Shown: positions 29,771 to 39,625 of the stretch, piece after piece | How positions within the stretch are numbered: the first letter of the stretch is position 1 | Layout: each line of letters starts with the position of its first letter | Source of the DNA: Gordonia aichiensis NBRC 108223 | Lineage (GTDB): Bacteria > Actinomycetota > Actinomycetes > Mycobacteriales > Mycobacteriaceae | Assembly: GCF_000332975.1 (NCBI RefSeq) | Contig: NZ_BANR01000005.1 | Span: forward strand, 1 to 64,000 | DNA length: 64,000 nucleotides | Direction: 5' to 3' | Position numbers and translations under genes: made by a program | The notes under the pieces: generated by a model | The model's database searches: none | Told to the model about the DNA's origin: nothing | Seen by the model: the letters and a program-made list of their open reading frames with translations, nothing else

Positions 29771-31779
29771 TGGCCACGCAACGCCGACGCAGCGCCTCCC
29801 GCAAGGCGGGCCCGCCCTCCCCGGTCGCCGAGCGCCCGGCTTCCGCCGCATCCGATGCCCCGAACCCGAACGCCCCTGCCGCAGACGCCCCGACCTCGGA
29901 CGTTGTGACCCCAGCCGCGCCGCCCTCGGACGCCGCGACGACCGACTCCCCGACGCCGGAGGCGCGGGGATCGAACCAGGGTCGTGGTCGGCGCCGTGGC
30001 CGACACGAGCGTCGCGACGAGGCACACGCTTCCACAGGGGGAAAGCAGTCCGGCGGCCAGTCCGCCCGCCGCGAATCGATTCCCGTCGACCCCGCGGTCG
30101 ACCGGCTCGGTACCCCGCGCAAGCTGCCACGTGGCGGCCTGCGCGTGGTCGCGCTGGGCGGGATCGGCGAAATCGGCCGCAACATGACCGTTTTCGAATA
30201 CAACGGTCGGTTGCTCATCGTCGACGCCGGAGTTCTGTTTCCCGAGGATGCTCAGCCGGGCGTCGATCTCATCCTCCCGGATTTCCGCTATATCGAAGAC
30301 CGCATCGACGACGTCGAGGCAGTGGTGCTCACGCATGGGCACGAGGACCACATCGGCGCCGTGCCGTTCCTGTTGCGCTTGCGCAGTGACATCCCGGTCG
30401 TCGGCGCCAAATTCACGCTCGCGCTGGTCGACGCCAAGTGCAAGGAGCACCGTCTCCGCCCGAAGCTCGTGGAGGTGCGTGAGGGGGATCGGCTCGACTA
30501 CGGTCCGTTCGACCTCGAGTTCTTCGCCGTCAACCACTCCATCCCGGACGCGCTTGCCGTCGCCATTCGCACGCCCGCCGGGCTGGTCCTGCACACCGGC
30601 GACATCAAGCTCGACCAGCTACCGCTCGATCACCGTCTTACCGACCTCGCCGGGTTCAGTCGACTCGGTGATGAGGGCGTCGACCTGTTCCTCGTCGACT
30701 CCACCAACGCCGAGGTGCCCGGTTTCGTGACGCCCGAACGCGAGATCGGCGGGGTCCTCGACCAGGTGATCGGCAAGGCCAGGCAGCGGGTGATTGTTGC
30801 ATCGTTCGCCAGTCACGTGCACCGCATTCAACAGATCATCGACGTCGCGCACGCCCACAACCGGCGCGTGACCTTCGTCGGACGGTCGATGGTGCGCAAC
30901 ATGCAGATCGCCCAGGATCTGGGATACCTGAGCGTGCCCGACGGCGTCGTCGTCGACATGGACACCGCGGCAACGCTTCCCGATCATCGGCTGGTGCTGA
31001 TCTCAACCGGTTCTCAAGGGGAGCCGCTGTCGGCGTTGTCACGCATGGCCCGGGGTGAGCACCGGCAGATCAACATCCGCGCCGACGATCTCGTCGTGCT
31101 GGCTTCCTCGTTGATCCCGGGTAACGAGAATTCGGTGTTCGCCGTCGTCAACGGCCTGGCCAAGCGTGGCGCCACCGTGATCACGCAGCAGAACGCCAAG
31201 GTGCACGTCTCCGGGCACGCCTCGGCGGGCGAGTTGCTCTACCTCTACAACGCGGTGCGACCCACCAATGCCATGCCCGTTCACGGGGAATGGCGGCACC
31301 TGCGGGCCAATGCGGCTCTCGCGGTGGCGACCGGTGTGCACCCCGACCGTGTCATGCTCGCCGAGGACGGAGTTGTCGTCGATCTCCTCGATGGTCAGGC
31401 CGAGATCGTTGGTCGGGTACCTGTTGGGCACGTCTACGTCGACGGTCTGTCGGTGGGCGATGTCGGGGAGTCGACGTTGTCGGAACGGCTCGTGCTCGGT
31501 GAGGGCGGATTCATCGCGATCACCGTGGCGATCGATACCGCGACGGGGCGTCCGGTCAGCCCGCCCGAGGTGTCCGGCCGCGGGTTCTCCGACGATCCGG
31601 AGGCACTCAAAGAGGCCGCAGGTCTTGTCGATCAGGCGCTCGATTCGCTTGCGGCAGAAGGCGTCACCGACACTCATCGGATCGCGCAGACGATCCGCCG
31701 AGTCGTCGGCCGCTGGGTTGCCGACACCTACCGTCGACGTCCGATGATCGTGCCGACGGTGCTCGCGGTCGGTTCCTGA
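29770..31779 (+). CDS. rnj: ribonuclease J
   Basis: Metallo-beta-lactamase/beta-CASP nuclease with 5'-3' exo- and endonuclease activity in mRNA decay and rRNA processing. 669 residues. The first ~115 are a low-complexity Ala/Pro/Asp then Arg-rich extension (GRGRRRGRHERRDE), probably disordered RNA-binding sequence. The zinc motif LTHGHEDHIGA is at about residues 187-197, and the beta-CASP motifs include STNAEVPGF and HASGHAS. The C-terminal domain closes with the conserved RRRPMIVPTVLAV. Partner of PNPase in RNA turnover; both are in this window. Confidence 0.95.
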
Positions 31780-31838
31780 CGAGACCTCGGCCGGTCCCGA
31801 CTGCCGAAGGCATATATGTGCCGATATGCTCTGTGCGG

Positions 31839-31854
31839 CCCGTGGTTTCACGGG
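31839..31854 (+). other. short hairpin in the leader of the secreted phosphatase
   Basis: CCCGTG-GTTT-CACGGG, 6-bp stem, 55 bases before the start. A GC-rich stretch with further pairing potential follows (GCAGGCCCTGC at 31869-31879). Could be part of a structured leader or the rnj terminator. Confidence 0.35.
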
Positions 31855-31909
31855 AGGCGACGGGGCGCAGGCCCTGCCGGGACGTGACAGCAAGCACGAA
31901 AGGCCACCA

Positions 31910-32764
31910 GTGACTCCTCGCTCGACTGCCGGCTTCTTCTCCCGTGGAACCTCGTCGCGGACGGTCGGCCGCAGAGTGGCCATAGCGGCCACCGTGGTGA
32001 CCACCGCGATCCTCCCGCTCGGGGCCGTCACGGCCGCGCAGGTGCAGGCCGCGCCGACCGTCATGCCCGCGCACACCATTCCCGCGCCGCTTGCCATCTC
32101 GGTGCCAGAGGTCGTGAACGCGCGCACCTTTGCCAACTACACGACCAACGACGGAATGCGTATCTCCGACAAGGTCATTCGCAGCGCCAACCTCTCGAGC
32201 CTGACCCCGGCGGGCATCACTGTCCTGCAGCGACACGGTGTGCGCTCGATCATCGACCTGCGCACTCAGCTCGAGGCGGCGGTCCAGCCGGACAAACCAG
32301 TGCCGGGTGCCACCCGCCGGAACCTCGACGTCCTCGGCGCGGTTCCCGCGTCGTACCTGGTGGATCTGCCGAACGCCTACCGTGCTTTCGTCACCGATGC
32401 CCACGCGCGCGACGCGTTCCGCAGGTCACTGCTCGAGATCAAGGACACGGTGACGGCGGGCGGGAGCGTGCTGTTCCACTGCAGCGCGGGTAAGGACCGC
32501 ACGGGCTGGCTCGCCGCGGTGCTCCTGACAATCCTCGGTGTCGACCGCGGTGTCGTCGACGCTGATTTCCTCGCGAGCAACTCCTTCCGCCACGCGTCAC
32601 CCGATGATCCGCTGAACGGCGTCAACATCGGTTGGCTGAACGCATCGTTCGACGCCGCGGACAAGACCTATGGCAGCTTCGACGGTTACGTCCGCAAAGG
32701 TCTGCGATTGTCGGATTCCGACATCGACGGACTGAAGAAGGCGCTGCTGCGTCCGTCGATCTGA
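31910..32764 (+). CDS. secreted tyrosine/phosphoinositide-type phosphatase
   Basis: 284 residues. Twin-arginine-like then hydrophobic signal (RTVGRRVAIAATVVTTAILPLG), predicted cleavage near AAQVQAAP, so exported. The CX5R active site HCSAGKDRTG places the cysteine at about residue 191. The K-D between GA and R is typical of the Y-phosphatase3/MptpB-like subgroup, which can act on phosphotyrosine and phosphoinositides. DLRTQLEA is a matching N-terminal motif. GTG 31910 has AAAGG upstream. The natural substrate is unknown. Confidence 0.85.
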   Translation: MTPRSTAGFFSRGTSSRTVGRRVAIAATVVTTAILPLGAVTAAQVQAAPTVMPAHTIPAPLAISVPEVVNARTFANYTTNDGMRISDKVIRSANLSSLTPAGITVLQRHGVRSIIDLRTQLEAAVQPDKPVPGATRRNLDVLGAVPASYLVDLPNAYRAFVTDAHARDAFRRSLLEIKDTVTAGGSVLFHCSAGKDRTGWLAAVLLTILGVDRGVVDADFLASNSFRHASPDDPLNGVNIGWLNASFDAADKTYGSFDGYVRKGLRLSDSDIDGLKKALLRPSI

Positions 32765-32787
32765 GAGGGTCTCGGCGGCGGCGTGGC

Positions 32788-32793
32788 TAGGCT
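32788..32793 (+). promoter_or_regulatory. -10 hexamer
   Basis: TAGGCT, 6 bases before the GTG of the following gene. Confidence 0.6.
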
Positions 32794-32799
32794 TGGGGT

Positions 32800-33432
32800 G
32801 TGACTCTCGCTCAGTCTGAACGCGCAGCCCTCGTCGACACCCTGCGTGCGGTCGGCCCCGACGCGCCCACGCTCTGCGGTGACTGGGATGCTCGGGCGTT
32901 GGCCGCGCATCTCGTGATCCGCGAGCGCAGACCCGACGCCGCACTCGGCATCATGGTCAGTCCGCTCGCCGGGCACACCGAGAAGGTCCAAGCCGCCGCG
33001 GCGGCACAACCCTGGCCCGATCTCGTCGGTCAGGTGGCCGACGGTCCGCCGTGGTACTCGATGTTCAAACTGGTCGACCGGTGGGTCAACCTGGCCGAGA
33101 TGTTCATCCACCACGAGGACCTCTTGCGCGGAAGCGCCGACCCGGATGGCCCCTGGACACCGCGGCAGGTGAGCACCGACATGACACAGGCGCTCCGGAC
33201 TCCGCTGAAGGGGGCGGGAAAGATGACGCTGCGATCCATGCCCGCGCGCGTCACCCTCGCCACACCCGATGGCCAGACCATCCTCGTCGCGGGCTCCGGC
33301 CAGCCGGTCACAGCAGTCGGCGGCGTGGGAGAGCTGTTGCTGTTCGCCTATGGTCGCGCGCCCGTCGCGCTCGAGTGGGATGGCGATCGCGACGCCGTCG
33401 CGGCAGTGATAGGGACGCCTCGGTCGGTCTGA
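32800..33432 (+). CDS. TIGR03085-type metal-binding protein
   Basis: 210 residues of the same broad DinB-like superfamily as 18699-19274 but a different branch. An N-terminal DWDARALAAHL motif, the acidic-basic IRERRPDA segment, and FIHHEDLLRG supply histidines for a metal site. A C-terminal SCP2-like small domain (LRSMPARVTLATPDGQTI) follows. Conserved in mycolate actinobacteria, function unknown. Confidence 0.75.
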   Translation: MTLAQSERAALVDTLRAVGPDAPTLCGDWDARALAAHLVIRERRPDAALGIMVSPLAGHTEKVQAAAAAQPWPDLVGQVADGPPWYSMFKLVDRWVNLAEMFIHHEDLLRGSADPDGPWTPRQVSTDMTQALRTPLKGAGKMTLRSMPARVTLATPDGQTILVAGSGQPVTAVGGVGELLLFAYGRAPVALEWDGDRDAVAAVIGTPRSV

Positions 33433-33530
33433 GGGCCGGGGTCCGACATCGAAGCAGGGCATCGGTTACGAATTCGACACACAGTCGTGTTGCCTGTGTT
33501 GTGCATGTGACTCAGGAGATGGGTGACCAC

Positions 33531-33536
33531 TAGTCT
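33531..33536 (+). promoter_or_regulatory. -10 hexamer of ftsK
   Basis: TAGTCT, 6 bases before the ATG of ftsK. Confidence 0.6.
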
Positions 33537-33542
33537 GTCCCT

Positions 33543-36488
33543 ATGGCTTCAAAGGCAGGCACGGGAACCCGCGCGGCCGCGTCACGTGCGACCAGCGGAC
33601 AGCGTGCGTCGGGGGGACGGGCGTCGGCTCGGAAACAGGGCACGAGTACGCGCAGCTCACGCGCGTCAACCAGCGGTAACAGCCGTCGTGCGCAGGGTGC
33701 ACGTTCGTCGTCCGCGGGTACCTCGCGACGCCCGGCCACGCAGTCGACCGCGCGCCGCGAGTCCGCAGACATCAGCCGACGCTCGGCAGGTGCGGCGGTC
33801 GGTAGGGGAGTGGGCCGCGGAGTCGGCGGCGCCTGGTCGCTACTCGCACGCGGTGTCGGTTCTGTTGCGCGCGCGGGCAGTGGGCGGTCCCCTGGGCTCA
33901 CAGTGCACGACGAGGAGCTCCGCGACGCAGACGATGAGTACCTGACCTCGGACGATGTCGATGGTTCCGAGGGACGGGCTGTTCGACGGGCGGCGGGGGC
34001 TCAAGGCCATTCGCATCGGCGCGACGGGACCGGATTGGCGCTGCTGGCGCTCGCACTGCTGGTCTCCGTCGGCGTCTGGCTCGGTGCAGCCGGGCCGGTG
34101 GGAGCGTTCATCGACGCACTCGTGCGGGCCGTCGTCGGGACCGCAGCGTTGCTGGTGCCGATCGCTCTGGCCGCAGGTGCGATCGTGCTGATGCGGCGCG
34201 GCCCGAACCCGGAGAAGCGCGCCCGGTACATCGGTGGGGCACTGCTCGTGGTGCTGCCGCTGCTCGGTTTGATGCATCTGGTCGCCGGCGCACCCGAGGA
34301 CTTACCCGGGCGCTCGCATGCGGGTGGCTTCGTCGGCTATGTCGTCGGTACCCCGCTCACGGCGGGTGTCACCGCATGGGTGTCGGTGCCGATCCTGGTG
34401 CTGTGCATGGCTTTCGGTGTGCTGATCCTTTCGGGCCGCACGATTCGCGAGGTGGTCGATGCTGCCGCGGGTTGGCTCGGACTCGGCGGTGGCCAGATCG
34501 ACGACGACGATCTGCCGTGGGACGACGACGTCGACGACTCGTACGGCGACCCTGACGACTCGTACGACGAGCTTGACGAGCTTGACGACGCGGGTGACGC
34601 GGACCTGAGCAGTTCGTACGGAACCCGCGGGTGGTCGGGCCAGGCGGCGAGCGGTCGCTCGGACGATCCCTACGAGAACTACCCGCCTGATGACTCCGCC
34701 CCGCGTCCTCGTCGACGCGGTTCGCGGTCTGACCGGCGTAGTGCGCCCATCTCTGTGCCCACACCGGACGTCGATGTCACTGACGCCCCGACCGACAACG
34801 TCGACGACATGGTTACAGAACCCGTCGTCGACGAGGTCACCGAACAGATCGCGCGTCCGGCCAGCAGAAGCCGTCAGCGCGCCGGAGAGGTCGCGAAGGC
34901 CAGTGGCCGTGACCGGCGGGAGACGGCGGCTCGGCCTGCCGCCACCGAACCCGCAGCCGATGCCGACCCGGACGCGCTGGTCGTGTCCGACGTCGAAGGC
35001 GACTACCGACTGCCGCCGGCGACGCTGCTCGTCGACGGCGATCCGCCGAAGCGCGGTAGCCAGACCAACGACGACATGATCGATCGCATCACCGGCGTGC
35101 TCGAACAGTTCAAGATCGACGCCGCGGTCACCGGCTACACGCGTGGTCCGACGGTGACGCGATACGAGGTCGAACTGGGACCGGGCGTGAAGGTCGAGAA
35201 GATCACCGCGCTCCAACGCAACATCGCGTACGCGGTGGCCACCGACAACGTCCGCCTATTGGCGCCCATCCCCGGCAAATCCGCGGTGGGCATCGAGGTA
35301 CCCAACTCCGACCGCGAGATGGTGCGTCTGGCCGACGTCCTCAAGTCGCCGTCGACGCGCAAGGATTCGCATCCGCTGGTGATCGGCCTCGGCAAGGACA
35401 TCGAGGGCGACTTCGTCAGTGCAAATCTCGCGAAGATGCCGCACCTGCTCGTTGCGGGCTCCACTGGTTCGGGCAAGTCGAGCTTCGTGAACTCGATGCT
35501 CGTGTCGCTGCTGACGCGTGCGACTCCCGAGCAGGTCCGGATGATCCTCATCGACCCGAAGATGGTGGAGCTCACTCCCTACGAGGGCATTCCGCACCTG
35601 ATCACCCCGATCATCACCCAGCCCAAGAAGGCTGCGGCTGCGCTCGCGTGGCTCGTCGAGGAGATGGAACAGCGATATCAGGACATGAAGGCGTCGAGGG
35701 TGCGCCACATCGACGACTTCAACACCAAGGTGCGATCGGGTGAGATCAGCACCCCGCTCGGGTCCGAGCGTGTCTACAAGCCGTATCCGTACATCCTGGC
35801 CATCGTCGACGAGCTCGCCGACCTCATGATGACCGCTCCGCGGGACGTCGAGGACGCGATCGTGCGTATCACTCAGAAGGCACGTGCCGCGGGTATCCAC
35901 CTGGTGCTCGCTACCCAGCGGCCCTCTGTTGACGTCGTGACCGGACTGATCAAGACCAACGTGCCGTCGAGGTTGGCGTTCGCGACGTCGTCGCTGACCG
36001 ACTCCCGCGTCATCCTGGACCAGCCGGGAGCCGAGAAGCTCATCGGCATGGGTGACGGTCTCTTCCTGCCGATGGGTGCCAACAAGCCGATCCGCATGCA
36101 GGGCGCGTTCATCACCGACGAGGAGATCGCAGCCGTCGTCGACTACACCCGTGAGCAGGCGGACCCGGAATACACCGAGGGTGTCACCACTGCCAAAGCC
36201 GGTGACAAGAAGGAGATCGACGGCGACATCGGCAACGATCTCGACGATCTGCTGCAGGCGATCGAACTGGTCGTATCCAGTCAGTTCGGCTCGACGTCGA
36301 TGTTGCAGCGCAAACTGCGGGTCGGATTCGCCAAGGCCGGTCGTCTGATGGATCTCATGGAAACCCGCGGCGTGGTCGGTCCGAGTGAGGGTTCAAAGGC
36401 GCGTGAGGTGCTCGTCAAGCCCGATGACCTCGCCGGGGTCATCGCATCGATCACCGGTGGAGGCGGCGACGAGGCCGAGGGCGAGTAG
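33543..36488 (+). CDS. ftsK: DNA translocase FtsK/SpoIIIE
   Basis: Septal ATPase that pumps chromosomal DNA and activates dif recombination. 981 residues. The N-terminal ~120 are Ser/Arg/Thr-rich and disordered. Four transmembrane helices lie at about residues 160-300 (for example [20 protein letters not shown]). A long acidic/Arg linker runs to ~470. The alpha-beta motor has Walker [12 protein letters not shown] at about 639-649 and Walker [14 protein letters not shown] near 752. The C-terminal gamma winged helix ([24 protein letters not shown]) reads KOPS. Followed by a clear terminator. Confidence 0.97.
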   Translation: MASKAGTGTRAAASRATSGQRASGGRASARKQGTSTRSSRASTSGNSRRAQGARSSSAGTSRRPATQSTARRESADISRRSAGAAVGRGVGRGVGGAWSLLARGVGSVARAGSGRSPGLTVHDEELRDADDEYLTSDDVDGSEGRAVRRAAGAQGHSHRRDGTGLALLALALLVSVGVWLGAAGPVGAFIDALVRAVVGTAALLVPIALAAGAIVLMRRGPNPEKRARYIGGALLVVLPLLGLMHLVAGAPEDLPGRSHAGGFVGYVVGTPLTAGVTAWVSVPILVLCMAFGVLILSGRTIREVVDAAAGWLGLGGGQIDDDDLPWDDDVDDSYGDPDDSYDELDELDDAGDADLSSSYGTRGWSGQAASGRSDDPYENYPPDDSAPRPRRRGSRSDRRSAPISVPTPDVDVTDAPTDNVDDMVTEPVVDEVTEQIARPASRSRQRAGEVAKASGRDRRETAARPAATEPAADADPDALVVSDVEGDYRLPPATLLVDGDPPKRGSQTNDDMIDRITGVLEQFKIDAAVTGYTRGPTVTRYEVELGPGVKVEKITALQRNIAYAVATDNVRLLAPIPGKSAVGIEVPNSDREMVRLADVLKSPSTRKDSHPLVIGLGKDIEGDFVSANLAKMPHLLVAGSTGSGKSSFVNSMLVSLLTRATPEQVRMILIDPKMVELTPYEGIPHLITPIITQPKKAAAALAWLVEEMEQRYQDMKASRVRHIDDFNTKVRSGEISTPLGSERVYKPYPYILAIVDELADLMMTAPRDVEDAIVRITQKARAAGIHLVLATQRPSVDVVTGLIKTNVPSRLAFATSSLTDSRVILDQPGAEKLIGMGDGLFLPMGANKPIRMQGAFITDEEIAAVVDYTREQADPEYTEGVTTAKAGDKKEIDGDIGNDLDDLLQAIELVVSSQFGSTSMLQRKLRVGFAKAGRLMDLMETRGVVGPSEGSKAREVLVKPDDLAGVIASITGGGGDEAEGE

Positions 36489-36492
36489 TCGA

Positions 36493-36522
36493 CAGGCATG
36501 TCCGGCAAGTCGGATATGCCTG
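36493..36522 (+). terminator. terminator after ftsK
   Basis: CAGGCATGTCCG (36493-36504) pairs with CGGATATGCCTG (36511-36522): 12 bp with one G-U, 6-base loop. Confidence 0.7.
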
Positions 36523-36549
36523 TGCGGGCGCTCCTGTTAAGGTGGTCGG

Positions 36550-36700
36550 CAGATCGAAGAGGGGAGTATCCCCATCTCGCAGCCCTTCCGTCAATACGGT
36601 CGAGAGGTCACACGATGCCGATCATCGTGCGGCGCTCCCGACCCGGATCGGCTGGTGCGGACACACTGTCCGCGCGGGAGAGACCTCTGGCATCGCAACC
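36550..36700 (+). promoter_or_regulatory. candidate yybP-ykoY (manganese) riboswitch upstream of terC
   Basis: The leader contains GGGGAGTAT followed by CCCC (36561-36573), the hallmark GGGGAGUA of the Mn2+-sensing yybP-ykoY class, which very often precedes TerC-family genes. Downstream are CACGATG/CATCGTG (36611-36617 with 36623-36629), a 7-bp hairpin, and two crossing helices, AGAGGTC/GACCTCT (36603-36609 with 36682-36688) and CGATGCC/GGCATCG (36613-36619 with 36689-36695). The hairpin and the second helix share bases, so they exclude each other, as expected for a switch. Class assignment is from memory of the consensus. Confidence 0.55.
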
Positions 36701-36734
36701 GTTGTGTGCTGCGCGCTGGAGGTAGATCGCTCTC

Positions 36735-37733
36735 ATGAATGTTTCGCCCACCGTCTGGGTCATCACCTGTGTGGTGATCCTCGGACTCTTCGTCTTCGAC
36801 TTCTTCGCCCACGTTCGGGTTCCACACGCACCGTCGCTCCGTGAATCGGGGACATGGTCGGCGATCTACATCTCGATCGCCGTTCTCTTCGGATTGTTCG
36901 TGTGGTGGCAATGGGGCGGTACATACGGCGGTGAGTATTTTGCGGGCTATGTGACGGAGAAAGCACTCTCCGTCGACAACTTGTTCGTGTTCGTGATCAT
37001 CATGAGCAAGTTCGCGGTCCCGCGGGAGTACCAGCAGAAGGTGCTGTTGCTCGGCATCGTGATGGCGCTGGTCATGCGCGGTGCGTTCATCGCGGTGGGT
37101 GCCGCAGCCATCAACGCCTACAGCTGGGTGTTCTACCTGTTCGGCGCGTTCCTCATCTTCACCGCGGTCAAGCTGCTCCGCGAGAGCGATGATCCCGTCG
37201 GGCACGAGGAGGAACGCGAAACCCGGCTCGAGCGATTCCTCAAGAAGCGCCTGCGGACGAGCGATGAATACGACGGTGACAAGCTCTTCACCAGGATCGA
37301 CGGCAAGCGGTGGGCCACGCCGATGCTGATGGTCCTCATCGTGATCGGGTTCACCGACGTGCTGTTCGCTCTGGACTCGATCCCAGCGATCTACGGGCTG
37401 ACGCAGGAACCGTATCTGGTGTTCACAGCCAACGCGTTCGCCCTGATGGGCCTCCGTCAGCTCTACTTCCTGCTCGGTGGTCTGCTCGACCGGCTGGTGT
37501 TCCTGTCCTACGGACTCTCGTTCATCCTCGGCTTCATCGGCGTGAAGCTCGTTCTGCACGCCCTGCACGAGAACACGCTGCCGTTCATCAACGGCGGACA
37601 GCACGTCGCGGTACCGGAGATCTCCACAGTGGTGTCCTTGTCGGTCATCATCGTGACTCTTGTCGTCACGACCGTCGCGAGCCTGCTGTGGTCAAGGCGC
37701 AAGGGTGCTTCGACGGACGAACCGGCGACCTGA
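36735..37733 (+). CDS. TerC-family membrane protein (probable Mn2+ exporter/metalation factor)
   Basis: 332 residues, about eight to nine hydrophobic helices. Conserved membrane acidic motifs EKALSVDNLFVFVIIMSKF and GFTDVLFALDSIPAI are the TerC signature (two D-N/D-S sites in symmetrical repeats). Members named TerC, Alx or MeeF export manganese and metalate secreted enzymes. The candidate riboswitch upstream and MntR elsewhere in the window point to manganese rather than tellurite. GGAGG (36717-36721) lies before ATG 36735. Convergent with the YciI gene. Confidence 0.88.
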   Translation: MNVSPTVWVITCVVILGLFVFDFFAHVRVPHAPSLRESGTWSAIYISIAVLFGLFVWWQWGGTYGGEYFAGYVTEKALSVDNLFVFVIIMSKFAVPREYQQKVLLLGIVMALVMRGAFIAVGAAAINAYSWVFYLFGAFLIFTAVKLLRESDDPVGHEEERETRLERFLKKRLRTSDEYDGDKLFTRIDGKRWATPMLMVLIVIGFTDVLFALDSIPAIYGLTQEPYLVFTANAFALMGLRQLYFLLGGLLDRLVFLSYGLSFILGFIGVKLVLHALHENTLPFINGGQHVAVPEISTVVSLSVIIVTLVVTTVASLLWSRRKGASTDEPAT

Positions 37734-37759
37734 CGTGCGGTGCCGGTGGGGCCTCGGGC

Positions 37760-38044
37760 CTACTCCGTGAACGGACCGTAGATCTGGGTGACCTCGACGA
37801 CACGAACGCCGTCGACGGCCTGGTGCGCGTTGAACGGGTCGTTCGCGATGAAGGCCTCGGCCTCGTCGAGGTCGCTGCCGCGTACGAGGATCAGCGCACC
37901 CGAACCGTCGGGGTACGGACCGGAGAACAGAACGTTCCCTGCGGAGAACTCCTCGGATAGCCACTGGCGATGCAACGCCCGATGCTCGTCACGCACCGCC
38001 GCCTTGGCGGGTCCGTAGGTGTAGTGGACTGCGAAGATCGCCAT
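37760..38044 (-). CDS. YciI-like (YCII domain) protein
   Basis: 94 residues spanning one YCII domain: FAVHYTYGPAKAAVRDEHRALHRQWL with the conserved His, GPYPDGSGALILVRGSDLDEAEAFIANDPF, and the closing IYGPF. Related to muconolactone isomerase-like folds with a His-Asp pair. Catalytic function is largely unknown. GAGGAAG lies upstream of the ATG. 49 bases downstream of argA on the same strand, possibly cotranscribed. Confidence 0.85.
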   Translation of the reverse strand: MAIFAVHYTYGPAKAAVRDEHRALHRQWLSEEFSAGNVLFSGPYPDGSGALILVRGSDLDEAEAFIANDPFNAHQAVDGVRVVEVTQIYGPFTE

Positions 38045-38093
38045 GATGTCGCTTCCTCGTCTCTCGTCTGTCGAAGTGTGATCGGTTGACGTC

Positions 38094-38654
38094 TCAGGCA
38101 GGGGTCTCGCCGGTTGGGGTCCCGCCGGGCGGGGTCTGGTCGAGATGGGCGAGCATGCGCGTGTTGCCGAGGGTGTTGGGTTTGACGTAGCTCAGATCGA
38201 GGAATTCGGCGACACCGGTGTCGTACGAGCGGCACATCTCCTCGTACACCTCGCGCGTGACGGGCGTCCCTTGTATCTCGCGGAACCCGTGCTTGCCGAA
38301 GAACGTCGTCTCGAAGGTCAGTACGAAGACCCGCGACAGCTGCAGTTCGCGAGCGACCGACATCAGCTTCCCGACGAGCAGATGCCCGATGCCGCGGCCG
38401 GAGAACCGTGTGTCCACCGCGACCGTACGCACCTCGCCGAGATCGGCCCAGAGAACGTGCAACGCTCCGCAGCCCACAACGTGGTCGTCGACCTCGGCGA
38501 CCCAGAATTCCTGCACGGACTCGTAGAGGGTGACGAGGTTCTTCTCGAGCAGGATTCTGCCCGCGTAGAGGTCGATCAGCTCCTTGATGCGCGGCACGTC
38601 GGACGTGCGGGCGCGCCGGATGACGGGCGCCGTTTCCTGTTCGGCAGTGGGCAC
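38094..38654 (-). CDS. argA: N-acetylglutamate synthase, GNAT type (ArgA-like)
   Basis: 186 residues. A single GNAT domain begins VIRRARTSDVPRIKELIDLYAG. The acetyl-CoA loop RFSGRGIGHLLVGKLM (R/Q-x-x-G-x-G/A) and TFETTFFGKHGFREI are conserved. Position between ftsK and pgsA matches Rv2747, the short N-acetylglutamate synthase that starts arginine synthesis in mycobacteria. The last ~12 residues (PPGGTPTGETPA) are a low-complexity tail. GTG 38654 has a -10 hexamer 8 bases upstream. Confidence 0.85.
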   Translation of the reverse strand: MPTAEQETAPVIRRARTSDVPRIKELIDLYAGRILLEKNLVTLYESVQEFWVAEVDDHVVGCGALHVLWADLGEVRTVAVDTRFSGRGIGHLLVGKLMSVARELQLSRVFVLTFETTFFGKHGFREIQGTPVTREVYEEMCRSYDTGVAEFLDLSYVKPNTLGNTRMLAHLDQTPPGGTPTGETPA

Positions 38655-38662
38655 GGCATATG

Positions 38663-38668
38663 AGCCTA
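38663..38668 (-). promoter_or_regulatory. -10 hexamer of argA
   Basis: TAGGCT on the minus strand, 8 bases before the GTG. Back to back with the pgsA promoter, only 11 bases away. Confidence 0.55.
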
Positions 38669-38679
38669 GTCGCGACAGA

Positions 38680-38685
38680 TACCCT
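38680..38685 (+). promoter_or_regulatory. -10 hexamer of pgsA
   Basis: TACCCT, 6 bases before the GTG of pgsA. Confidence 0.55.
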
Positions 38686-38691
38686 GGAGGG

Positions 38692-39453
38692 GTGCGGACT
38701 CCCGATCACATCACCGACCCGGTCGATCCGGTACCGGTGGTCAACATCGCCAACGCGCTGACGGTGTTCCGCATCCTGCTGGTCCCGGTGTTCATCGTCG
38801 TCCTGTTCATCGACGGTGGGCACGACACGGTGTGGCGGATCGTCGCCGCTCTCGTCTTTGCCGGTGCCGCTTTCACCGACAGGGTCGACGGCAGGCTCGC
38901 CCGCGAGCGTGGCCTGGTGACCGACTTCGGGAAGATGGCCGATCCGATCGCCGACAAGGCATTGATCGGCGCGGCATTGATCGGCTTGTCGGTCCTGGGT
39001 GATCTGAGCTGGTGGGTGACCGGCATCATCGGCGTCCGAGAGTTGTGGGTGACGCTCCTGCGGTTCTGGGTCATCCGATACGCGGTCATTCCGGCCAGCC
39101 GGGGCGGCAAACTGAAGACGCTGCTGCAGTCGGTGGGCATCGGGCTTCTCGTCCTTCCCTTGGGCGGGGCGTGGCACACAGCAGCGATGGTCATCATGTG
39201 GGTGGCGGTCGCTGTCACCGTCGTGACGGGCATCGACTACACGTGGCAGGCCTTGCGGGTTCGTGTGCAGGCTGCCCGGTCGGATTCGACCACGGGGTCG
39301 CTGCGCAAGTCTCCGACACCGCCTGCGGAACCCCGCGCGTCGTCGAAATCCCGTAGTTCTTCGAAATCCACTGTGTCCGCCGAGCGGGCGCGTGACGACG
39401 ACGGCAGAGTCGATGTCGATACGTCGTCTCCCCGCCACTCCGACACGGTGTGA
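38692..39453 (+). CDS. pgsA: CDP-alcohol phosphatidyltransferase (PgsA, phosphatidylglycerophosphate synthase type)
   Basis: 253 residues with five to six membrane helices. The CDP-OH-P transferase signature DGRLARERGLVTDFGKMADPIAD (D-G-x2-A-R-x8-G-x3-D-x3-D) is complete, with an additional preceding Asp. Synthesises the precursor of phosphatidylglycerol and cardiolipin. The C-terminal ~60 residues are Ser/Lys/Arg-rich and disordered. GTG 38692 is set by the promoter and by the short N terminus before VNIANALTVFRI. Upstream of clgR-pspA as in M. tuberculosis (pgsA3). Confidence 0.93.
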   Translation: MRTPDHITDPVDPVPVVNIANALTVFRILLVPVFIVVLFIDGGHDTVWRIVAALVFAGAAFTDRVDGRLARERGLVTDFGKMADPIADKALIGAALIGLSVLGDLSWWVTGIIGVRELWVTLLRFWVIRYAVIPASRGGKLKTLLQSVGIGLLVLPLGGAWHTAAMVIMWVAVAVTVVTGIDYTWQALRVRVQAARSDSTTGSLRKSPTPPAEPRASSKSRSSSKSTVSAERARDDDGRVDVDTSSPRHSDTV

Positions 39454-39512
39454 GTTGTGAGTGTGACACCGCGTTGGGTGCCCGACCGGCTCCGGTGTCG
39501 TCCGAACGAATG

Positions 39513-39537
39513 GCGTCGCGAATGTTCGCGACGCGCG
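39513..39537. promoter_or_regulatory. palindrome and ClgR-type box upstream of clgR
   Basis: GCGTCGCGAA-TG-TTCGCGACGC (39513-39534) is a 10-bp inverted repeat. Its right half together with the next bases reads GTTCGC-N5-GCG (39524-39537), the consensus reported for ClgR in Streptomyces. It suggests autoregulation. The rest of the 300-base gap before clgR is occupied by the two promoters listed next. Confidence 0.55.
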
Positions 39538-39556
39538 GACAGGTGGCGTACGGCGA

Positions 39557-39579
39557 CTGTCGGCACTTTGGACTAATGT
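39557..39579 (+). promoter_or_regulatory. RecA-NDp/PafBC-like promoter of clgR
   Basis: CTGTCGGCA, 8 bases, TAATGT. This matches the DNA-damage promoter TTGTCRGTG-N8-TANNNT at six of nine upstream positions and in the -10. Confidence 0.45.
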
Positions 39580-39625
39580 CGTCCAGACACACGGGGAGTA
39601 TTCGCAACACGGAATTCGTCGGGCG

